This document shows, one piece after another, positions 58,213 through 64,000 of a stretch of DNA of 64,000 nt. Position 1 is the first letter of the stretch, and each line of letters opens with the position of its first letter. A model generated the notes under the pieces. That model did not search any database. It saw only the letters and a list, made by a program, of their open reading frames with translations, and was not told where the DNA came from. Location of the stretch: positions 1-64,000 of the forward strand of contig NZ_JAAGLN010000006.1 of assembly GCF_010548145.1 (NCBI RefSeq), written 5' to 3'. This DNA comes from Streptomyces sp. SID10853 (GTDB taxonomy: Bacteria; Actinomycetota; Actinomycetes; Streptomycetales; Streptomycetaceae). The position numbers and the translations under genes were made by a program.

Positions 58213-58229
58213 TTGTCCTCGTCTGTCAT
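58196..58229 (+). promoter_or_regulatory. riboswitch expression-platform hairpin
   Basis: ATGACAGA pairs perfectly with TCTGTCAT, with an inner AGGA/TCCT stem. The left arm is part of the second aptamer's conserved core, so hairpin and glycine-bound aptamer are mutually exclusive. It ends six bases before the gcvT ribosome site (GGGAG, 58235-58239). GGGG at 58205-58208 can also pair with CCCC at 58231-58234. Confidence 0.65.
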
Positions 58230-58247
58230 GCCCCGGGAGTACCGCAT

Positions 58248-59363
58248 ATGAGCCCCACGCCCCGTCTCACAGCACTCGACGCCCTGCACCGGTCGCTGGG
58301 CGCGACCATGACCGACTTCGCGGGCTGGGACATGCCGCTGCGCTACGGCAGTGAGCGCGACGAGCACAACGCCGTACGGACGCACGCCGGCCTCTTCGAC
58401 CTCTCCCACATGGGCGAGATCACCGTGAGCGGCCCGGAGGCCGTGCGGCTGCTCGACTACGCGCTGGTCGGCAACATCAGCACCGTCGGCAACGGCCGCG
58501 CCCGCTACACCATGATCTGCCAGGAGGACGGCGGGATCCTGGACGACCTGATCGTGTACCGGCTCGGCGAGCAGGAGTACATGGTCGTCGCCAACGCGGG
58601 CAACGCCCAGACGGTCCTGGACGCACTGACCGCCCGCGCGGGCGGCTTCGACGCCGTCGTACGGGACGACCGCGACGCGTACGCCCTGCTGGCCGTACAG
58701 GGCCCGGAATCCTCCGGCATCCTGAAGCAGCTCACGGACGCCGACCTGGACGGCCTCAAGTACTACGCGGGCCTGCCCGGCACCGTCGCCGGCGTCCCGG
58801 CGCTCATCGCCAGGACCGGCTACACGGGCGAGGACGGCTTCGAGCTGTTCGTCGCCCCCGCCGACGCGGAGAAGCTCTGGCAGGCACTCACCGATGCGGG
58901 CGCGCCGGCCGGTCTGGTGCCGTGCGGGCTCTCCTGCCGCGACACACTGCGCCTGGAGGCCGGCATGCCGCTGTACGGGCATGAGCTGACCACCGCGCTG
59001 ACGCCCTTCGACGCCGGTCTCGGCCGGGTCGTCAAGTTCGAGAAGGAGGGCGACTTCGTCGGGCGCGCGCCCCTGGAGGCCGCCGCCGAGCGCGCCGCAG
59101 CCGCCCCGCCGCGCAAGCTGGTCGGCCTCGTCGCCGAAGGCCGCCGCGTCCCCCGCGCGGGCTACCAGGTCGTCGCGGACGGCAAGGTCATCGGCGAGGT
59201 CACATCGGGCGCCCCCTCGCCGACCCTGGGCAAGCCGATCGCCATCGCGTACGTCGACGCGGCCCACGCGGAGCCCGGTACGGCCGGTGTGGGTGTGGAC
59301 ATCCGCGGTAACCATGAGCCGTACGAGGTCGTGGCGCTCCCCTTCTACAAGCGGCAGAAGTGA
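58248..59363 (+). CDS. gcvT: glycine cleavage system T protein (aminomethyltransferase)
   Basis: Transfers the methylene group of glycine from lipoyl-GcvH to tetrahydrofolate, releasing ammonia. It has 371 residues, with 'DFAGWDMPLRYGSERDEHNA' near the N-terminus, the folate-binding Asp region 'TGLFDLSHMGEI'-like segment, 'RTGYTGEDGFELF' and a C-terminal beta barrel. ATG has GGGAG eight bases upstream. It leads gcvT-gcvH-glyA under the glycine riboswitch. The P-protein gene gcvP is not in this window and must lie elsewhere. Confidence 0.96.
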   Translation: MSPTPRLTALDALHRSLGATMTDFAGWDMPLRYGSERDEHNAVRTHAGLFDLSHMGEITVSGPEAVRLLDYALVGNISTVGNGRARYTMICQEDGGILDDLIVYRLGEQEYMVVANAGNAQTVLDALTARAGGFDAVVRDDRDAYALLAVQGPESSGILKQLTDADLDGLKYYAGLPGTVAGVPALIARTGYTGEDGFELFVAPADAEKLWQALTDAGAPAGLVPCGLSCRDTLRLEAGMPLYGHELTTALTPFDAGLGRVVKFEKEGDFVGRAPLEAAAERAAAAPPRKLVGLVAEGRRVPRAGYQVVADGKVIGEVTSGAPSPTLGKPIAIAYVDAAHAEPGTAGVGVDIRGNHEPYEVVALPFYKRQK

Positions 59364-59430
59364 CCCACACCATCTCAGCCCGTAAGACCACCGTTCACCA
59401 GCACTCCCCCGCATCCAGGAGAATCAGGTC

Positions 59431-59811
59431 ATGAGCAACCCCCAGCAGCTGCGTTACAGCAAGGAGCACGAGTGGCTGTCGGTCGCCGACGAAGGCGTCT
59501 CGACGGTCGGCATCACGGATTTCGCGGCCAACGCGCTCGGTGATGTCGTCTTCGCCCAGCTCCCTGAGGTCGGTGACACGGTCACCGCGGGCGAGACCTG
59601 CGGTGAGCTGGAGTCGACCAAGTCGGTCAGCGATCTCTACGCCCCGGTCTCCGGTGAGATCACCGGGATCAACCAGGACGTCATCGATGACCCGTCGCTG
59701 GTGAACACCGCCCCGTACGAGGGTGGTTGGCTGTTCAAGGTGCGCGTCACCGGCGAGCCGGACGACCTGCTCTCCGCCGACGAGTACGCCGCTTTCTCCG
59801 CCGGCAACTAG
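59431..59811 (+). CDS. gcvH: glycine cleavage system H protein
   Basis: The 126-residue lipoyl carrier that shuttles the aminomethyl group between P, T and L proteins. The lipoylated Lys lies in '[13 protein letters not shown]'; 'YSKEHEWL' and '[19 protein letters not shown]' are typical. A GGAG-type ribosome site precedes the ATG in a 67-base gap after gcvT. Confidence 0.97.
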   Translation: MSNPQQLRYSKEHEWLSVADEGVSTVGITDFAANALGDVVFAQLPEVGDTVTAGETCGELESTKSVSDLYAPVSGEITGINQDVIDDPSLVNTAPYEGGWLFKVRVTGEPDDLLSADEYAAFSAGN

Positions 59812-59828
59812 GGACCTAGGGACTATTG

Positions 59829-61091
59829 ATGTCGATTCTTGATTCCTCCCTCCACGAGCTCGACCCGGACGTCGCCGCCGCTGTCGACGCCGAGCTGGTC
59901 CGCCAGCAGTCCACCCTCGAGATGATCGCCTCGGAGAACTTCGCTCCGGTCGCGGTCATGGAGGCCCAGGGCTCCGTCCTCACCAACAAGTACGCCGAGG
60001 GGTACCCGGGCCGCCGCTACTACGGCGGCTGTGAGCACGTCGACGTGGTCGAGACGATCGCGATCGACCGCGTCAAGGCGCTCTTCGGCGCCGAGCACGC
60101 GAACGTCCAGCCGCACTCGGGCGCCCAGGCGAACGCGGCCGCGATGTTCGCGCTGCTCAAGCCCGGTGACACGATCATGGGCCTGAACCTCGCCCACGGC
60201 GGTCACCTGACCCACGGCATGAAGATCAACTTCTCCGGCAAGCTCTACAACGTGGTGGCCTACCACGTGGACGAGCAGACCGGCGAGGTCGACATGGCCG
60301 AGGTCGCCCGGCTGGCCAAGGAGTCCCAGCCGAAGCTGATCGTGGCCGGCTGGTCCGCCTACCCCCGTCAGCTGGACTTCGCCGCGTTCCGCAAGATCGC
60401 GGACGAGGTCGGCGCGTACCTGATGGTCGACATGGCGCACTTCGCGGGCCTGGTGGCCGCCGGTCTGCACCCGTCGCCGGTTCCGCACGCGCATGTCGTG
60501 ACCACGACCACGCACAAGACGCTGGGCGGCCCGCGCGGTGGTGTGATCCTCTCCACCGCCGAGCTCGCCAAGAAGATCAACTCCGCGGTCTTCCCCGGTC
60601 AGCAGGGTGGTCCGCTGGAGCACGTGATCGCCGCCAAGGCGGTCTCCTTCAAGGTCGCGGCGACGGACGAGTTCAAGGAGCGCCAGCAGCGCACCCTGGA
60701 CGGTTCGCGGATCCTGGCCGAGCGTCTGGTGCAGGCCGATGTCACCGAGCACGGTGTCTCGGTCCTCTCCGGCGGCACCGATGTGCACCTGGTCCTGGTG
60801 GACCTGCGCAACTCGGAGCTGGACGGCCAGCAGGCCGAGGACCGCCTCCACGAGATCGGCATCACGGTCAACCGCAACGCGGTCCCGAACGACCCGCGCC
60901 CGCCGATGGTCACCTCGGGGCTGCGGATCGGTACGCCGGCCCTGGCCACCCGTGGTTTCCAGGCCGAGGACTTCTCCGAGGTGGCGGACATCATCGCGTC
61001 CGCGCTGAAGCCCGCCTACGACCGGGAGGCACTGGCCGCCCGGGTCTCGGCGCTGGCCGAGAAGTTCCCGCTCTACCCCGGGCTCAAGTAG
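59829..61091 (+). CDS. glyA: serine hydroxymethyltransferase
   Basis: A PLP enzyme interconverting serine and glycine with one-carbon transfer to folate; 420 residues. PLP-Lys is in '[14 protein letters not shown]'; '[15 protein letters not shown]', '[13 protein letters not shown]' and '[11 protein letters not shown]' are the family core. ATG 59829 has AGGGAC about 8 bases upstream; a TTG one codon earlier is less likely. Only 17 bases follow gcvH, so it shares the riboswitch-controlled transcript and converts methylene-THF plus glycine to serine. Confidence 0.97.
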   Translation: MSILDSSLHELDPDVAAAVDAELVRQQSTLEMIASENFAPVAVMEAQGSVLTNKYAEGYPGRRYYGGCEHVDVVETIAIDRVKALFGAEHANVQPHSGAQANAAAMFALLKPGDTIMGLNLAHGGHLTHGMKINFSGKLYNVVAYHVDEQTGEVDMAEVARLAKESQPKLIVAGWSAYPRQLDFAAFRKIADEVGAYLMVDMAHFAGLVAAGLHPSPVPHAHVVTTTTHKTLGGPRGGVILSTAELAKKINSAVFPGQQGGPLEHVIAAKAVSFKVAATDEFKERQQRTLDGSRILAERLVQADVTEHGVSVLSGGTDVHLVLVDLRNSELDGQQAEDRLHEIGITVNRNAVPNDPRPPMVTSGLRIGTPALATRGFQAEDFSEVADIIASALKPAYDREALAARVSALAEKFPLYPGLK

Positions 61092-61131
61092 GACCCGGTC
61101 GGTCCGGTTCAGTCCGGTTTTGTACGAACCA

Positions 61132-61171
61132 CGGGGCACCCCGCACACTGGACGGTGAGCGGGGTGCCCCG
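61132..61171 (+). terminator. terminator hairpin after glyA
   Basis: CGGGGCACCCCGC and its exact complement form a perfect 13-bp stem with a 14-base loop, 41 bases after the glyA stop. No U tail. It probably ends the gcv-glyA transcript, leaving sdaA with its own promoter in the remaining ~90 bases. Confidence 0.65.
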
Positions 61172-61263
61172 CACCACGTACGCACCTCGCTCACCGCTGT
61201 ACCGCGCTTTCTCTGCACCACCCCGGCAGACAACGGCGTCTACCAACACCAAGGAGTTCCCCT

Positions 61264-62631
61264 GTGGCCATATCGGTCTTCGACCTCTTCTCGGTCGGCA
61301 TCGGCCCGTCCAGCTCCCACACGGTGGGTCCCATGCGGGCCGCCCGGATGTTCGCCGCGCGCCTGAAGAACGAGGGCCTGCTGGCCCACACCGGCTCGGT
61401 CCGCGCCGAGCTCTTCGGCTCACTGGGCGCCACGGGGCACGGACACGGCACCCCGAAGGCGGTGCTCCTCGGCCTGGAGGGCGAGTCCCCCCGTACGGTC
61501 GACGTCGAGCACGCCGACGCACGCATCGAGCAGATCCGCACCGGCGGCCGCATCAGCCTCCTCGGTGCGCACGAGATCCCCTTCGACTACGACGCGGACC
61601 TGATCCTGCACCGGCGCAAGGCGCTGCCGTACCACGCGAACGGGATGACGGTCTTCGCGTACGACACCGAGGGCGCGCCGCTCCTGGAGAAGACGTACTA
61701 CTCGGTGGGCGGCGGCTTCGTGGTGGACGAGGACGCCGTCGGTGAGGACCGCATAGTCCTCGACGACACCGTGCTCAAGCATCCCTTCCGCACGGGCGAC
61801 GAGCTGCTGCGGCTGACCCGGGAGACGGGTCTGTCCATCTCCGCGCTGATGCTGGAGAACGAGAAGGCGTGGCGCACCGAGGCCGAGATCCGCGCCGGGC
61901 TCCTGGACATCTGGGGCGTCATGCAGTCCTGCGTCGCCCGCGGTATGTCCCGTGAGGGCATCCTGCCCGGTGGCCTCAAGGTCCGCCGCCGCGCGGCCAA
62001 CTCGGCCCGCCAGCTGCGCGCCGAGGGCGACCCGCTGGCCCGCGCCATGGAGTGGATCACGCTCTACGCGATGGCCGTGAACGAGGAGAACGCGGCGGGC
62101 GGCCGAGTCGTCACCGCCCCGACGAACGGCGCGGCCGGCATCATCCCCGCCGTTCTGCACTACTACATCAACTTCATCCCGGGCGCCGACGAGGAGGGCA
62201 TCGTCCGCTTCCTGCTCTCCGCGGGCGCCATCGGCATGCTCTTCAAGGAGAACGCCTCGATCTCCGGCGCCGAGGTCGGCTGCCAGGGCGAGGTCGGCTC
62301 GGCCTGCTCGATGGCGGCGGGCGCCCTGGCCGAGGTCCTGGGCGGCTCCCCCGAGCAGGTGGAGAACGCGGCGGAGATCGGCATGGAACACAACCTCGGC
62401 CTGACCTGCGACCCGGTCGGCGGCCTCGTCCAGATCCCGTGCATCGAGCGGAACGGCATGGCGGCGGTCAAGGCGGTCACTGCGGCCAAGATGGCGATGC
62501 GCGGGGACGGCAGCCACAAGGTGTCCCTGGACAAGGTCATCAAGACGATGAAGGAGACCGGCGCGGACATGTCGGTCAAGTACAAGGAGACGGCGCGGGG
62601 CGGGCTCGCGGTGAACATCATCGAGTGCTGA
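61264..62631 (+). CDS. sdaA: L-serine ammonia-lyase (L-serine dehydratase), iron-sulfur type
   Basis: Deaminates serine to pyruvate; 455 residues in the one-chain form (beta then alpha domain). The N-terminal '[16 protein letters not shown]' is the substrate/allosteric signature; [4Fe-4S] ligand Cys residues are in '[10 protein letters not shown]', 'LTCDPVGG' and 'IPCIERN'. GTG start with GGAG eight bases upstream. It is downstream of glyA but beyond a hairpin, so expression may be separate. Together with glyA it drains glycine via serine to pyruvate. Confidence 0.97.
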   Translation: MAISVFDLFSVGIGPSSSHTVGPMRAARMFAARLKNEGLLAHTGSVRAELFGSLGATGHGHGTPKAVLLGLEGESPRTVDVEHADARIEQIRTGGRISLLGAHEIPFDYDADLILHRRKALPYHANGMTVFAYDTEGAPLLEKTYYSVGGGFVVDEDAVGEDRIVLDDTVLKHPFRTGDELLRLTRETGLSISALMLENEKAWRTEAEIRAGLLDIWGVMQSCVARGMSREGILPGGLKVRRRAANSARQLRAEGDPLARAMEWITLYAMAVNEENAAGGRVVTAPTNGAAGIIPAVLHYYINFIPGADEEGIVRFLLSAGAIGMLFKENASISGAEVGCQGEVGSACSMAAGALAEVLGGSPEQVENAAEIGMEHNLGLTCDPVGGLVQIPCIERNGMAAVKAVTAAKMAMRGDGSHKVSLDKVIKTMKETGADMSVKYKETARGGLAVNIIEC

Positions 62632-62843
62632 GAAGCAGCCACTGAATCAGAGGTCTCTCTTTCAGCGGTCTCTGTTTCAGCTCGGCCATGGACTGCCCGG
62701 CTCGCACGCCGGACAGTCCTCGCTGGGCCGTCGGCCGACCCGGCCGGGACGGTATCCACGACGCCGCGATGGGTACGCCGGTCCCTGCACGGCAGGACCG
62801 GCCGAGCAGAGCGCTCAGTCTCCCGGTACGTCCCGGCCGGGCG

Positions 62844-64000
62844 TCAGCCCATGGTGATCGTCAGGTACTTCTCCCCGGGGGCGGGCGGGCGCGTCCAGGA
62901 CACCGACTCGAAGGAGTGCAGTCGGCCCTCGGTGAGGGCGAGGCGCGGCAGACCGACGCCGTAGCCATCGGCTATGGCGTCCAGCGCACGGGCCGCCGCA
63001 GTCTCGTGGGCCGTCATGTCCGGGGTGTCGAAACCGAGTGCGGCCGGGGTGAGTTCGGCCGGGACGGTGCCTGAGACGTCCTCGACCGCCCCGTCCCGCA
63101 CCGTGAACGCGTACAGCGGTGTTCCGCCCCGGGCGGCCGACACATGGAAGAGCGGGGCGGGCCGGCTCCACTCGGTCCACACCACGACCGCCCGGCCGCC
63201 GCCCGCGGAGGCCGCTTGGGCAGGAGAGACGAACCGGTCGGCCGAGAAGGATGACGGGGACTCCTCCAGTCCGAAGCTCCAGTCCGCTCCCGCCCGTCCG
63301 ACGCTGAGCAGCGCCTTGTCGTCGTAGCTGGAGAAGGTCCGCCGGCCGGGCCGGTGGTGGCCGCTGATGTCCCAGCGTCGCAGTGGCGGGGCGAGCGCGG
63401 TGTCCGGCGACGAGCCGAGGAGGACGGGCAGTTCGTCCGGGGTGGCCCCTTCGACCAGGACCATGCGGAAGCCGCTCGGCGATGAATGGCCCGGCCGCAG
63501 TCCTCCGTCCCGTACGAGCCAGGACAGGCCGCCGGGATCCTGGTCGCCGACGTGGGCGGGAGCGGGACCCTGCTCGCCGCCGCGTGGGGTTGCCAGCAGT
63601 TCCAGGCGGCGTTCGGCGGTGAGTACGGGAGCGAGTACGGGGTCGGCGAGCAGTCCCACCGGGGCGATGTGGTCGGGGCCGAGCGGCTCCCACACCGGGA
63701 CCGCGGCCCGCAGGATCCGCCAGGCGGCGTCGGTGTCGCCCCAACGCGCCGCCTCACGGGCCTCGTCCACCGCTTCGCCGAACGCGCCGCCCGGCCGGTA
63801 GCGGAAGGTCCCCGCGCTCATCTCGCGCAGGATGTCCACCGCCGCCCGTGCGGTTTCGGGGAAGCTGTCGGCGTCGGCGAAGCGCAGGCCGTCCACGGGG
63901 CGACGACTGCCGAGGAGATCGGCAGCGTGCAGCGGGAGCAGCTCGGTGAGGAAGCAGGGGTCGCTGGGGTGCGGCGGCCGTCCGCCCACCCGGTACGGCC
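62844..64000 (-). CDS. uncharacterised protein, probably 5'-truncated by the window
   Basis: At least 381 residues with no recognised domain. It starts 'HPSDPCFLTELLPLHAADLL' in the visible part and has 'RRWDISGHHRPGRRTFSSYD' in the middle and a C-terminal 'FESVSWTRPPAPGEKYLTI'. No membrane or signal segments. A GTG at 63989 could be the start but has no ribosome site, and the frame is open to the window edge, so the true start may lie outside. It is convergent with sdaA. Function unknown. Confidence 0.65.
   Translation of the reverse strand, partial: PYRVGGRPPHPSDPCFLTELLPLHAADLLGSRRPVDGLRFADADSFPETARAAVDILREMSAGTFRYRPGGAFGEAVDEAREAARWGDTDAAWRILRAAVPVWEPLGPDHIAPVGLLADPVLAPVLTAERRLELLATPRGGEQGPAPAHVGDQDPGGLSWLVRDGGLRPGHSSPSGFRMVLVEGATPDELPVLLGSSPDTALAPPLRRWDISGHHRPGRRTFSSYDDKALLSVGRAGADWSFGLEESPSSFSADRFVSPAQAASAGGGRAVVVWTEWSRPAPLFHVSAARGGTPLYAFTVRDGAVEDVSGTVPAELTPAALGFDTPDMTAHETAAARALDAIADGYGVGLPRLALTEGRLHSFESVSWTRPPAPGEKYLTITMG

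Overview
The window is high-GC actinobacterial DNA with the gene order and codon bias of a Streptomyces chromosome: third positions are strongly G/C, GTG starts are common, and many genes overlap by 4 bases. It looks like core chromosome. I see no transposase, integrase, phage gene, tRNA, rRNA, CRISPR array or complete biosynthetic cluster. The order serA, ilvC-ilvN-ilvB, gatB-gatA-gatC, rmdB, ligA, mnmA, opp, gcvT-gcvH-glyA-sdaA is one I associate from memory with the S. coelicolor SCO5470-SCO5515 region.

Layout. 1-4.1 kb: end of a PucR-type regulator, then a cyanate-detoxification unit (divergent LysR regulator cynR; carbonic anhydrase cynT; cyanase cynS) followed on the same strand by a CDA-fold deaminase, and a TetR regulator. 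4.1-12.6 kb (minus strand): serA, then ilvBNC with a leader-peptide attenuator, preceded by a membrane GGDEF protein whose EAL domain has lost its catalytic motifs. 12.9-26.4 kb: mixed accessory genes. These are a hydroxyacid dehydrogenase, an aldo/keto reductase, a PQQ-type sugar dehydrogenase lipoprotein, a large LuxR (LAL) regulator coupled to a 57-residue basic protein, a decayed sugar or inositol-type catabolic operon (oxidoreductase remnant, xylose-isomerase-like TIM barrel, Cgl0159-type barrel), an MMPL exporter and an S4 protein. 26.5-46.3 kb: an ArsB/NhaD-type transporter, gatCAB with an embedded small membrane protein, the c-di-GMP enzyme RmdB, ligA and a MetE-like protein, several small enzymes, mnmA and a cysteine desulfurase (sulfur donor and thiouridylase), a Tat-type amidase, a TetR regulator with small membrane proteins, and a thioesterase. 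46.3-55 kb: a TRIC channel, a secreted M1 aminopeptidase and a five-gene oligopeptide ABC transporter (oppC-A-B-D-F), all on the minus strand. 55-64 kb: two SseB-like genes, a P-loop ATPase, and the plus-strand glycine/serine block gcvT-gcvH-glyA, then sdaA, headed by a tandem glycine riboswitch.

Together: serA makes serine at one end of the window; glyA, gcvTH and sdaA interconvert and degrade glycine and serine at the other, near two proteins of the 'enhanced serine sensitivity' family. Branched-chain amino-acid synthesis is controlled by translation of an Ile/Leu/Val-rich leader. Peptide import sits next to a secreted aminopeptidase. I found no self-evidently new multi-gene system. The best leads are the decayed operon with an operator-like repeat array (21.1-22.3 kb), the small protein coupled to the LAL regulator (19.8 kb), the extended cyn unit, and the paired SseB-like genes.
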